From Nemophila menziesii (taxonomy: Eukaryota > Streptophyta > Magnoliopsida > Boraginales > Hydrophyllaceae), in contig JARWIR010000023.1 of NCBI GenBank assembly GCA_029959085.1, positions 8,259,860-8,323,859 on the forward strand: 64,000 nt of DNA, written 5' to 3'. Position 1 is the first letter of the stretch, and each line of letters begins with the position of its first letter. The position numbers and the translations under genes are program-made. This document shows positions 21,218-32,593 of the stretch, piece after piece. Under the pieces are notes generated by a model. The model searched no databases and was not told where the DNA came from. It saw only the letters and a list, made by a program, of their open reading frames with translations.

Positions 21218-21532
21218 ATGTTTAAATAAGGTACACTCTCGAATCCTCACTTTTTTCATATTTTCCACTTATTAAGTTGTAATAACGATGAAATATACAA
21301 TCGATCTGCAAAACCTAAGGTAAAAATAGTAGGAGATATTGAGGAATTGTTACAATTAAGAAATAAAGTTTATGCGGTTTGCTGGGTAAAACTCTGGATT
21401 TCTAGTCCATTGAACAATTTCAATGTAGATGCTCACTCTGTTATGGATTTCTCTGTTATGGATTTCCTGCTAAGAGAAATCAGAATTGTATCTTATACAA
21501 TATATTTGCACCGTAGGGGACCATACCGGTGA
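21218..21532 (+). pseudogene. Unrecognised plus-strand ORF of S unit 1
   Basis: The ATG at 21,218 is followed by MFK and then a stop (TAA where units with an intact start have TCA). After that the same frame stays open to 21,532: LLSCNNDEIYNRSAKPKVKI, then a GDIEELLQLRNKVYAVCWVK block and VMDFSVMDFLLREIRIVSY. The duplicated VMDFS phrase is visible. I do not recognise the family. In other units the frame is changed by the length of an A-run near 21,325, so no single unit has the whole frame open. Confidence 0.4.
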
Positions 21533-22728
21533 AGAATGAGTTGGGTTAGTTGGGTTAGTGGATTTGGTTGAAACATTATCACAATCCGAAGATATCTCAT
21601 TAACTGCCACCCTACCAATAGCCCTCCCAACCAGTCTTTTTCTCTATATGTGATATTTATGGATAATCATTAATGTATTTTATCCATAAATTTAATCATT
21701 AAATTGGGATTATAGCTTGAATTTGAGTTAGATTTGAACTAATTACTCTTTACTTTTACATATTTACTTGATAATTAAATAATATTAACATAGAAATAAT
21801 GCTTATTTATTTGGAAGAGATTAATAGAAATAATGCTTCTTAAATACAGGTATACTGAATTTGTCATATTCACAACCATCTATATACTCAATCTTTAAAT
21901 CATGATAATTGCTCGTGTCTTCATCAAATATCCTACATAAGCGAATCCTCAGTGCAAATTTCTCTGTTAGACGATTAATTTCGAATAAATTAGTTACCCA
22001 TTACGTTAGGAACCAATTAATGGAAAAATAATTATCAAATATGGATACACTATCAATATGGTAACCAAATCCCGTAAAATATACTCCTATTACTAACTAA
22101 ATCCCGCCCTTCACGCGTGATATCGAAAAATGTAATAAATATACTCGAAAACCCTACATTTACAGATTAAAAGATTTTAACTTACAAGCAAAGATTTAGG
22201 GGTAGTAAATAAACACACTTACTCCATAACGTAAACGGCGCCATTGATTATCTTTTGAGCTAAAGTATATCGGCTTATGCAATCTGGGTTCTTCGTCTTC
22301 TTGTTCTTCCCCAAACCAAACCCTCCCTTGTCTTTTAATTTTGTTTTAATTTTTTTGTTTTGTTTTGTGTATATATAGGGTAGGAATTTTAGAATTACCT
22401 ATTTTACCCTTTTAAAAATATGGGGTTAAGATAATTAATTAAATAAAACGGATGAAGAATAAAAAATAATAAAAATGCTCTTAACGGTGATTTTGGACGG
22501 AAAACGTTAGTATCGACCACGAGTCACGAAAAGAAAAGTTAAGGGTATCAAGTAGAATTAGACAATGGGGCAACTTGTCAATCGCATAAAAAATTAGGAG
22601 CAAACGCGGTATTTCCTCAAACTTATATAAAACCCTCATTTCGGTTACCTTTTCTTCATAAATCAAAAGTAAGACGAAAAGTTCCTTGGAGCACCGTAAG
22701 ATATTCGACGATCTCCATCGTCTCAGTG

Positions 22729-23043
22729 ATGTTTAAATAAGGTACACTCTCGAATCCTCACTTTTTTCATATTTTCCACTTATTAAGTTGTAATAACGAT
22801 GAAATATACAATCGATCTGCAAAACCTAAGGTAAAAATAGTAGGAGATATTGAGGAATTGTTACAATTAAGAAATAAAGTTTATGCGGTTTGCTGGGTAA
22901 AACTCTGGATTTCTAGTCCATTGAACAATTTCAATGTAGATGCTCACTCTGTTATGGATTTCTCTGTTATGGATTTCCTGCTAAGAGAAATCAGAATTGT
23001 ATCTTATACAATATATTTGCACCGTAGGGGACCATATCGGTGA
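22729..23043 (+). pseudogene. Unrecognised plus-strand ORF of S unit 2
   Basis: This is a near-identical copy of the ORF at 21,218-21,532, including the same early stop. The identical defect shows that units 1 and 2 arose from one another after the stop had formed. Confidence 0.4.
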
Positions 23044-24192
23044 AGAATGAGTTGGGTTAGTTGGGTTAGTGGATTTGGTTGAAACATTATCACAATCCGA
23101 AGATATCTCATTAACTGCCACCCTACCAATAGCCCTCCCAACCAGTCTTTTTCTCTATATGTGATATTTATGGATAATCATTAATGTATTTTATCCATAA
23201 ATTTAATCATTAAATTGGGATTATAGCTTGAATTTGAGTTAGATTTGAACTAATTACTCTTTACTTTTACATATTTACTTGATAATTAAATAATATTAAC
23301 ATAGAAATAATGCTTATTTATTTGGAAGAGATTAATAGAAATAATGCTTCTTAAATACAGGTATACTGAATTTGTCATATTCACAACCATCTATATACTC
23401 AATCTTTAAATTATGATAATTGCTCGTGTCTTCATCAAATATCCTACAGAAGCGAATCCTCAGTGCAAATTTCTCTGTTAGACGATTAATTTCGAATAAA
23501 TTAGTTACCCATTACGTTAGGAACCAATTAATGGAAAAATAATTATCAAATATGGATACACTATCAATATGGTAACCAAATCCCGTAAAATATACTCCTA
23601 TTACTAATTAAATCCCGCCCTTCACGCGTGATATCTAAAAATGTAATAAATATACTCGAAAACCCTACATTTACAGATTAAAAGATCTTAACTAACAAGC
23701 AAAAATTTAGGGGTAATAAAAAAACACACTTACTCCATAACGTAAACGGCGCCATTGATTATCTTTCGAGCTAAAGTACATCGACTTATGCAATCTGGGT
23801 TCTTCGTCTTCTTGTTCTTCCCCAAACCAAACCCTCCCTTGTCTTTTGATTTTGTTTGTGTATATATAGGGTAGGCATTTCAGAATTACCTATTTTTCCC
23901 TTTTAAAAATATAGGGTTAAGATAATTAATTAAATAAAACAGATTAAGAATAAAAAAATAATAAAAATGCTCTTAGCGGTGATTTTGGAGGGAATAATGT
24001 TAGTAACGACCAAGAGTCACGAAATGAAATGTTAAGGGTATCTAGTAGAATTAAACAATGGGGCAACTTGTCAATCGCATAAAAATTTAGGAGCAAAAGG
24101 GGTATTTCCTCAAACTTATATAAAATTCATAAATAAAAAGTAAGAGGAAAAGTTCCTTGGAGCACCATAAGACGATCTCCATCGCCTCAGTG

Positions 24193-24505
24193 ATGTTTAA
24201 ATCAGGTACACTCTCGAATCCTCACTTTTTTCATATTTTCCACTTATTAAGTTGTAATAACGATGAAATATACAATCGATCTGTAAAACCTAATGTAAAA
24301 AAAAGTAGGAGATATTGAGGAATTGTTACAATTAAGATAGAAAGTTTATGCGGTTCGCTGCGTAAAACTCTGGATTTCTAGTCCATTGAACAATTTCAAT
24401 GTAGATGCTCGCTCTCTTATGGATTTTTCTGTTATGGATTTCCTGCTAAGAGAAATCAGAATTGTATCTTATACAATATATTTGCACCATAGGGGGCCAT
24501 ACAGG
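24193..24505 (+). pseudogene. Unrecognised plus-strand ORF of S unit 3
   Basis: The ATG is followed by MFKSGTLSNPHFFHIFHLLS, then CNNDEIYNRSVKPNV, with a stop at 24,315 after an expanded A-run. The downstream block is in another frame and has a stop at LQLR-stop. It keeps the start that units 1 and 2 lost. Confidence 0.4.
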
Positions 24506-24800
24506 TGAAGAATGAGTTGGGTTAGTTGGGTTAGTGGATTTGGTTGAAACATTATCACAATCCGAAGAATCTCATCAACTGCCACCCGACCAATAGCCCT
24601 CCCAACCAGTCTTTTTCTCTATATGTGATATTATGGATAATCATAATGTATTTTATCCATAAATTTAATCATTAAATTGGTATTATAGCTTGAATTTGAG
24701 TTGGATTTGAACTAATTACTCTTTACTTTTACATATTTACTTGATAATTAAAAAATATTAACATACAAATAATGCTTATTTACTTGGAAGGGATTAATAG

Positions 24801-25515
24801 TATTTTTTTTATATTTTGCACACAGGCAGAAACTCATGCAAAGAACAATATCATTACTGAACAAAAACATAAAACGAATAAGATCATTGGTCGTGACATT
24901 TCAGTTAACTATGAAGGTTTAATAATTTTCATGGTAAAATTTAATTGGTAGGTCATTTTAAAACAATAAATTTCATAAAGGCCTTTTTTGATATTTTCGT
25001 AGTATAAAATTCTCTGGCTTCTTCATATCGTGTACACAATTTGGGGATTCATTTGCTGTTTCGACATTAAAAATCGAGGTTATTAACAAGGTAAATTTGG
25101 ATTCTTATCTTTTCGATACTAAAATATTGTGCATTGTGTGAATTAGATCTTAATTATTTTATTGAATTTGATAAACAAATTTCTTAGCTTCATTTGTTTC
25201 GATCTTTTATGAGTAATTTCTCTATATTTGATGATAGATCTTGCATTTTACCCCCTTATCTAACTATTTATCGAAGCGCATAGGTTATGTAATTAAGAAA
25301 AAATAGATTCTGAAATCTTCAAAGCAAATAAATCTGTATTTGATTTTTCATTAATTTTATCGATACTATAATCTATGTCAGTAATCGAAACCAAATTTCA
25401 ATTAAATAGCATAATACATTCTTCGATCTTCGAATCCATCAAAAGAAAAACTCATATAAAGTGTTATTAAGTTAGAAATCTCTACTGTTTCATTTTTTTT
25501 CAATTGTGAAGTTGT
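24801..25515. other. Block T1, upstream part
   Basis: AT-rich sequence matching 51,490-52,207. I see no coding frame. A GTAAAT-type donor near 25,090 (AACAAG/GTAAAT) and the acceptor at 25,580 suggest intron sequence of a plus-strand transcript. Confidence 0.4.
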
Positions 25516-25881
25516 ATGATTGATTTAAACATGTTAGAGTATTCAAATTATTGCTATTTTGCACTTATTTTTGTTTACAGAAAGCAAATTTCAGGGAATA
25601 ATCATTTTGCTACACATCTAGTGGAAAATTCAAGCCAAAGGAACTTTCGAAACAGTTCATCAGCTCCATTTATTAAATCTATAAGAAAAAGCTCAAGGTT
25701 TTCAAATCAAAAAATGGATAAATCCGATAATTTTGTACCAATTGAAGATTTTACAGTGGATATTTACTCCACAGATCAGCAATCTAGTGAGGGTAACTTT
25801 TTCCCTTGTGGGAATCTCATTATCACAAAATTACCACCTAATCTTTTCAACATTGCGTTTCAAGTAAGTAAAACTTATTAA
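25516..25881 (+). CDS. Possible internal exon of an unrecognised gene (T1)
   Basis: The likely exon is 25,581-25,863 (283 nt), bounded by TTTACAG and CAA/GTAAGT. It encodes KQISGNNHFATHLVENSSQR, a Ser/Arg-rich middle (SIRKSSRFSNQKMDKSDNFV) and FPCGNLIITKLPPNLFNIAF. The 121-codon open frame runs past both splice sites, so its first and last residues may be intronic. T2 (52,271-52,553) has the same splice sites and length but a stop. I cannot name the family. The gene is cut off 17 bp past the donor by the unit junction. Confidence 0.45.
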   Translation: MIDLNMLEYSNYCYFALIFVYRKQISGNNHFATHLVENSSQRNFRNSSSAPFIKSIRKSSRFSNQKMDKSDNFVPIEDFTVDIYSTDQQSSEGNFFPCGNLIITKLPPNLFNIAFQVSKTY

Positions 25882-25899
25882 TCTTTTCAACATTTATCA
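25880..25899. other. Templated filler at the T1-Q2 junction
   Basis: TAATCTTTTCAACATT occurs at about 25,842 in the T exon and again at about 25,880, directly before LTR sequence resumes at 25,900. T2 does not have the second copy. The extra piece is a local copy inserted at the break that removed U, P and about 100 bp of LTR. Confidence 0.8.
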
Positions 25900-27379
25900 C
25901 AAAGACGGATTAGGAATGACTTTCGATGTTATGTAGTATGTGCGATTAAGTGTTATATGAAGTGAAAAATAAATGATATAAAGATTTGTTTTGGTTTTTG
26001 ATTAAGAACTAAGATGGAATTAAAATAAAATACTAAATTAACTAATGCAAATAAATAAGACGCAAGTAAATAGAAATGAATAGACTCAAATATTTAAACG
26101 CAGTACTTGAGTTTCGCAAGGGTTTCACTTAAATCTATTAAATCAATGTTTCTATTTAAGGGATGAATCAGAAATTATGTACTAGTCGGGATTCTTTAGT
26201 CTCCTAACCCCCGTGAGGATGGACTTAGGAGCTATTCTTAGGTGTTACAAACCCCGTTAGTGCGATCATAATCCACCTTCGAATGGTCAGGTATTCTACC
26301 CAATTTTCTATAAGGTAAACTAAGGCTGCCAAGGTCAATAATTTCTACCTTACGTCTATTATTTAGTTCGGTAATTAAACCCTCCGTCAAGGCGATCACT
26401 TCCCCACCAAAGTGAATAGCTTAATTACTAATTCCTATATTTAATTCATGACTTCAAAGAGAGTATTTAATTGCAAAATAATAGTCAATACGAAATTACC
26501 CAATTTAATTTAAGCTAATCAATCCAAAATTCAAAAATATAAATTCAATATATTTAGGTTCAACACATTAATGCGATTTTCAAGCACAAGTTATGTTTAG
26601 CTCATACTAATAAAAATAACTGAATTAAAATAAAAGAAGTTCATACTGAATTACAGAAATAAGAAAAACCTAATTAAAGGGTTGATAATTGCTGTTGTTG
26701 GAAGAAGGAATTCTCCAGCTTCAGCTTTCTCTCTCCTTTTTTCTTCTCTGACTTCTCCTAAGCGTTGCTTCTTCTCTAATATGAATTGTGTTTGTAAAAA
26801 CTGAAGTTAAAAGCCTTTTTATAGTGGGAAAATGGATTGGGCTATTAAAAATAAGGATTAGGTTAATTAGAATAAAAGCCCAATACATTTAATGAATTCC
26901 CGTAACTGGTTACTAGTTGTTACTGAAACAGTTGTAACTTTTGCGTCTGGACTCGGAATCAGTTGGTTCAACTTGAAAAATCTTCCTGACTTCAAGCTCT
27001 ATCTACCTCATTTTATGCTCCAAGAATGACTAAGTGGCTAAGATGCTCAAAAACAGTGATTTGTGACAGCATTCCAGATTTCATTCTCCATTAATTAATT
27101 CTTCGAATCCATTATTCTCGCCTTTGACTTCAACGCTTAATCAAAGACTTTATTTCCTGTTTCTTCTCCTTGTCTTGATACTCCATAAAATCATAAACCT
27201 AAGAACTTTACACTAAAAATAAGCGAATTAACGCATAAAAGCTCTAAAACACAAATAATCCAAATTCAAGGGAAGAAATCGTAATATGACCAAATAAGCT
27301 TAAAAGTCTAGTAAATAAGTCAAATAATCACTAATTTGATGTGTCATAAGGGCATATAATTAGAACAATAAGGGAGACA
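25900..27379 (-). mobile_element. Athila-type LTR, left-truncated (Q2)
   Basis: This equals 2,888-4,369, the minus-strand 5' LTR without its first 103 bp; its primer binding site and internal region are gone. It ends GGGAGACA and abuts plus-strand pol exactly as in Q1. Confidence 0.85.
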
Positions 27380-27556
27380 TCAGTTACATGAAGAGATTGC
27401 CGAGGTTGAGGATGATTTAAAGTCATATGGACAGGGAAGAAGAATGGCCCAAGATTACGAACAAGTCTGAGCCTCAAAGAAGATTAAACCACGAAAGAAA
27501 CCATCTATTATATGTCCTCTAAAACTTGAATAGAAACCTTTACCATCTCATTTTAG

Positions 27557-28394
27557 GTATATTTATTTGGGGAAAATGGTATATTACCTGTTATTTTTTC
27601 CGCTAATTTGATAGGTCCTCAAGAGGAAAACTTGTTACATGTGCTTCGAGCTAACAAGGAGGCAACTAGGTGGACTATTGCTGACATCAAAGGCATTAGT
27701 CCTACCATTTTCCAACACAAGATCATTCTTAACAATGAGAAGGCACGATCAATTAAGGGCCAAAGGAGACTTACGCCGATAATGAAAGAAGTAATGAAAA
27801 AATATGTTATCAAGTCGTTGGATGTTAGGATCATATCCTACATATTCAACAGGGAATGGGTGAGCCCAGATCAATGTGTTCCAAATAAGGGAGAAATTAC
27901 TACCGTTCTTAATGATCAGAATGAGCTCCTACCCTCAAAACCGTTGTTGGTTGGAGAGTGTGTATGTATTATCGGAGGTTGAACAAGGCTACGAAGATAG
28001 ATCGCTTTCCTTTACTGTTCATGGACCAGATGTTAGATAAGCTTGCACGAACAGAGTACTATTGCTTCCTCAATGGCTATTTAGGTCATAATAAGGTTTG
28101 CGTGGATCCAACTGATCAGCACAAAACTACATTCACATGTTTGTTTGGCACATTTGTATTTTAAAGGATGCCATTTGGATTGTGCAATTCACCACGTTTC
28201 AGCGTTGTATGATGGCGCTTGGAAGTATTCATGGGTGACTTCTCTGTGTTTGGCGATGACTTTGATAATTGTATCGACAACCTAGAGAAGGTTTGATTCG
28301 TTGCAAAGACACTGATCTTGTGTTAATTTAGAAGAAGTGACATTTCATGGCTTGAGAGGGAATCGTTTTAGGGTACAAGGTTTCGAGTAAGGGT
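27557..28394 (+). pseudogene. Reverse transcriptase of Athila-type pol (Q2)
   Basis: The fingers and first palm part are open from about 27,557 to 27,982. A one-base loss in an A-run near 27,940 (four A instead of five in Q1) then shifts the frame, and the rest continues at 27,958-28,164. The active-site region again reads VFMGDF, with Gly for the first catalytic Asp. A stop precedes RMPFGLCN as in Q1. Confidence 0.83.
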
Positions 28395-28949
28395 ATGGAG
28401 GTTGACCGTGCAAAGGTAGAGGTAATCAAAACCGTTCCACCACCCAATTATGTTAAGGGCGTGAGAAGTTTCTTAGGCCATGCAGGATTCTACTGCCGTT
28501 TTATTAAAGGTTTTTCAAATATTACCAAGCCACAATGTCACTTACTTGAGAAGGAGGTGAAATTTTATTTCAATGATGCATGTCATAAGGCGTTCTTGGC
28601 AATTAAAGAGAAACTTATCTCTACACCAGTAGTGACTCCTCTTGATTGGAGTCCGATCGAAATTATGTGTGATGCAAGCAATCATGCTATTGGTGTTGTG
28701 TTTAGTCTACGCAAGGATGAGGTATTTTATATTGTTTATTATGCGAGTAAGACTTTTACGGGTGCACAATTGAACTACGCCGTAACTGAGAAGGAGTTGT
28801 CGGCTGTGGTATATGCGTTTGATAAATTATGTTCCTATCTTCTTGGGGAAAAAGTAGTTGTATCCACGGACCATTTGGAAATCAAGTATCTCATGGAGAA
28901 GAAGGACGCAAAGACGCTTCTTATCAGGTGTGTGCTTTTATTGCAATAG
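28395..28949 (+). pseudogene. RT connection and RNase H (Q2)
   Basis: A 184-codon open frame identical in layout to 5,386-5,940. MCDASNHAIG and TEKELSAVVYAFDK are unchanged. The third acidic block reads STDHLEIKYL instead of STDHSEIKYL. It is still only a domain of a broken polyprotein. Confidence 0.83.
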
Positions 28950-29784
28950 TTTGATTTGGAGATTCAAGACCGAAAGGGAAGAGAGAATCAAGTAGATGAT
29001 CCTCTATCTCGCCCCAAATGCTCTAATGTCACCAATTAAACATAAATGGTCAAGGGGGGCATTTCTTGATGAAATCATATTTGTGATAAATACGCAGATG
29101 GTTCCATGGTAGCAAATATTGTTAATCTTATTGTGAGTGGAGTATTTTCCTTTGGAAGTAAACCAGAAAATAAGAATAGATTTATGCATCATTCGGAACA
29201 ATTATTTTGGGAGGATCTGCACCTTTTATAGGTATGTAGTGATCAGATGATTCGAATGTGTGTGCTGGAACATGAGATTCACGATATGGTAGCAAGTTGT
29301 CACGATTTGCCATATAGAGGATATTTGAAGAGTGATCGCAGTTTCTTAGGTACTTCAATCTAGTTTCCATTGGTCCACTATCCATAAATATTTTCACATA
29401 TATGTTAAGCAATGTAAGCGACGCCAATTCACCAGAAATATTTCGAGGTTTGATGGAATACCGCTCAATAATGTATTGGAAGTTGAGAGATTTTTTGTGT
29501 TTGTGGCATTGATTTCATGGGGCCCTTTGTTTAATCCCATGGGAATTAATATATTTTACTAGCAGTAGATTATGTATCAAAATATGGACCCCTCTATTAG
29601 GCGTAGAGAAAATAATGATGAAGTTGAATGAACTTGATGATTTTCGCTGTCATGCTTATTAGAAGGCGAAGCTATACAACGAGATAACCAAGAAATGGCA
29701 TGATAAGAAGATTCGAAAGAAGACGTCTGAAGTAGTGCAAAGAGTCCTAAATACAACTCTAAGTTCAGCAACTATCCGAGAAAG
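28950..29784 (+). pseudogene. Integrase remnant (Q2)
   Basis: The zinc-binding region and core start are visible in broken frames, and the core is fused to the C-terminal region by the same 414-bp loss as in Q1 (junction near 29,585). Many stops. Confidence 0.75.
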
Positions 29785-30006
29785 TTGAGATCAAAGTGGT
29801 CTAGTCCATTCATTGTTACTAAATTCATGCCTCATGGAACCATAGAGATTGAACAGCTAACCGAAGAATGCCCCTATATGAGGAATGGTAATCGGTTGAA
29901 AATTTATCATGAAGGCGAAGATAACATCCTTGAGGAGGATCCAAATCCCGGGGAGCTCATTTACCTCGAAGAGGCAAGGTATGAAGCAACGTATCCCACA
30001 AGGTAA
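29785..30006 (+). pseudogene. Integrase C-terminal end (Q2)
   Basis: The frame carries RSKWSSPFIVTKFMPHGTIE and the acidic tail EEDPNPGELIYLEEARYEAT. Compared with Q1 the N-terminal 28 residues are in another frame. Confidence 0.73.
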
Positions 30007-30688
30007 CTCGTCGAGCTGAACGACGTGAAACAAAAGCAAAATAAAGGTGAATACTCATTTGTAGATTACTTTATTGCTTTTATAGTGTATAATACTGAAT
30101 TTAGTGTTTTATTTATGTGTACTGGTGTAAATAATAGCTAATGGGAGAAGGGAGTATATTATTTTGGTGTGTAGGTAAGTATAAAATGAGTGTGGGGTAA
30201 AAGAAGCTTGATAATTATTTTACAATGCAATGATGCGGTATACCACAACAAAGGTGTGGTACACCACACCTCAGTGCGAACCGTGCGCGCTACCCTCCAC
30301 GATGTGAAGGTCAGATAATTCAGAGTCGTACCATGCGAAATGCTGCGGTACACCGCACCCTATATAAAGTGTGTGCATGAGAATCCAAGCTTTAACAAGT
30401 CAGATAGTGTGTATATAGATTTGTGACAAGCCGTCATGACGATTCGTCACACTTCAGCTGTCATACACCGCAACATAGGTATGGTACACCGCACGAGGTC
30501 CTTTTAGACAAGAGAAAAAGGAAATATTAGGCTTTCTTAACACCGAGAATCTTAAAGCTTTTCATAAAATCTTCAAACATTCAAACAAGATTCATTCATC
30601 TTCTATTCTTTACAAGATGGAATCCAAAATCCATTACAACCCAAAGAACAACAATCTTCAAAGTCTAAGAACCTCATCTCAAACTTAG
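30007..30688 (+). promoter_or_regulatory. Post-pol leader with near-palindrome cluster (Q2)
   Basis: Contains TGCGGTATACCACA (30,234), GGTGTGGTACACCACACC (30,253-30,270; 8-bp arms around AC) and TGCGGTACACCGCA (30,344-30,357), then TATATAAAG from 30,360. A perfect 10-bp palindrome CGTCATGACG, two inverted TGACG cores, lies near 30,432, flanked by GTGAC and GTCAC. Two further GTACACCGCA-type sites follow. No transcript evidence is available. Confidence 0.4.
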
Positions 30689-30883
30689 TTGATCGTGAGT
30701 TGTGGGAGAAGAGAGATTACGAAAAGAATATATGCAATTAAATCCAAGAGGGAAGTGCGAAGATTAGCAAATAAGAAGGCGAAGAAACAACTCAGGAAAA
30801 CACAGGAGAATTCTCAACGAAATAAGAGGTATAACCTGAGAAAAAAAGTTCCAGAGGAAGAAATAAGAGAAACAACAAACTGA
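30689..30883 (+). CDS. Small basic ORF downstream of pol (Q2)
   Basis: Same Lys/Arg-rich frame as at 7,571, but the ATG is GTG here, so a normal start is missing. Function unknown. Confidence 0.25.
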   Translation: MIVSCGRREITKRIYAIKSKREVRRLANKKAKKQLRKTQENSQRNKRYNLRKKVPEEEIRETTN

Positions 30884-31975
30884 GAAGGATCATCTTTCTT
30901 CCTCCACTCCGCAAGAAGTTATGGATAGCTTTGAACCTAAAATTCCAAATTAGGCAGTGGCACTATTTAACAGGATGAAGAAAGTATAGAAGATACATCT
31001 TAGTAATGTCATTTACCAATTGAGTATCATGCAAGATGTCAAGAAAATTCAAATGAAAATTGGAGCGGAAATCAATGAAACCTCAGTCAATCGCGAATTC
31101 GAGAGGATGTGCTTCAGACACATACCATCTTCTAACCCGTATTCTTAATTACTTCTAATTGTGTTAGTGTCTACTAGTAATTTTTATTACTTTTGAGTCT
31201 TTTTCGAGTCATGGGGACACGAATCAGTTTTGAGTTGGGGATGGAGTACTCGTTGTCCTCATTCCCGTTTTGCTTTTAGTTGTTTTTTAAAAATCAATAG
31301 AGTATAAAAAGTGTAGATAATGTAGTGAATGTGCCTTTTAAGAATCAATTTTAATAAGTTAATGATAGGAAATAGTGTGTTCATGAACTTTTTGACAAAT
31401 TGTGTAGTGTTCATGCATGAAAGCATTTAATAAGGGATAAAAAGGATTAAGGAGCAATGCGTAAAAGTTAAGTTTGAACTTAGGAAGATGTGAGTGGTGT
31501 GTAAAACGTGAGGTTGAAACTAGTGAAATAACCCGCTTAATTTATGAACTAAAAGTGAGAAAGTAACGAACCCTAGTAGTTTAGAAAATGATTAAGGATT
31601 TTCTTTGATAACCCTTTGTTTCCTTTAACTTTCTTACTAATACTTTTTTGTAATATCCTTCTTAGCCAAAGTCTAGCCTATGTAGCTTTTATTAGATAAC
31701 CACGTTATAAGCCTTTACCCTTTAGTTTTAGGACTTGACCGTCTGACCCGCTCTCGAATCACATGCAAAGGACTAGTTGTCTTAAAGCTTGAATTTGGAG
31801 TGTTTGATCTAATTGATCAGAGGATATATTGGGTGGGTATATTTTTATTTCGTGTTTATTCATTGCGCACTTATCTGTAATCCATGTCGGGTTATAAGAA
31901 AAGAGAAAGTTGAGAAAAAAAAGAAAACAAGCAACACAAAGACTCACATAAAAAAGGGCCTTGTATTTGACTTAC

Positions 31976-32016
<41 letters not shown>

Positions 32017-32593
32017 GTATGAAAATAGTAAAATAAAAATCTGGCATATGACATTTTGTGATATCGATCAGGATTTGGAGATGCAACGCTTTAGCATCAA
32101 ATGTGTTTAGTGAGAACGATTATGAGCGGAAACTCAAGCTATAGGGCGATTAGTTGATGGATAGTGTGGAGAAGGCCAAAACCCACTCTAAATTATCCTA
32201 AATATTAATCACACCCTTCCTTAAGCCTACTCTACATCTTAAGACCGTAGGATTTTTACCTATGTGGGTAAGTAACAGTTGAAAATTAGGGAGTAATTAA
32301 GTGGACCATAATAAACTAATGAAAAAATGAACACCATATGGACGTCATATCAACCTAAGAGAGAACCGGTATTTCTTGCATTGCGAAATTAATCCACTTT
32401 TGAACTTGTTAGATTTTTATTGTTTGTATATTACGCATATTTCTTTTATTATTTCTTGAACACCACTATATGAAACTTGTTAGAATAGTTGCTTCAGGTT
32501 TATTCATTGTCTTTAGATTCCCACATTTCTTCTATGGTTACTTGGACTTAGGCCCTTTATGTTTTTCCTTTTCTTTTATTTTGTCGAGACGAC
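30884..32593 (+). other. 3' untranslated region of the Athila-type element (Q2)
   Basis: Collinear with 7,766-9,461. The TA/TG microsatellite at 31,976-32,020 is longer than in Q1, which explains a 14-bp step in offset. No gene seen. Confidence 0.6.

Larger units (their letters stand above)
20331..24800. repeat. S1 tandem array, three units of about 1,511 bp
   Basis: Units start at AAGTACAGG/AAATACAGG, positions 20,331, 21,842 and 23,353; the spacing is 1,511 bp both times. The third runs to 24,800. Units 1 and 2 are nearly identical (their 61-codon frames at 21,347 and 22,858 translate the same), while unit 3 carries more substitutions and a shorter T/G-rich tract. Each unit holds the start of exon 2, intron 1, exon 1 and promoter of the minus-strand MULE-like gene, plus a plus-strand ORF. 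Only unit 1 is joined to the rest of the minus gene. Confidence 0.93.
2785..25879. repeat. Macro-repeat unit 1, shortened (Q1-R1-S1-T1)
   Basis: Unit 1 repeats the order seen in unit 2 but lacks block I at 16,567 and lacks blocks U and P plus about 100 bp of LTR at its right end. Its S array has three 1.51-kb units instead of two. Offsets to unit 2 step from about 23,010 (2,888 to 25,900) through 23,118 (7,571 to 30,689) and 23,132 (9,486 to 32,618) to about 28,140 in R, and each step is explained by an indel described elsewhere. Q1 and Q2 differ by scattered single bases, roughly one or two per hundred by eye. Confidence 0.88.

Noticed and set aside
31892..32086. Minus-strand ORF with His-Thr and Ile-Tyr runs
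   Set aside because: It is the TA/TG microsatellite read through.
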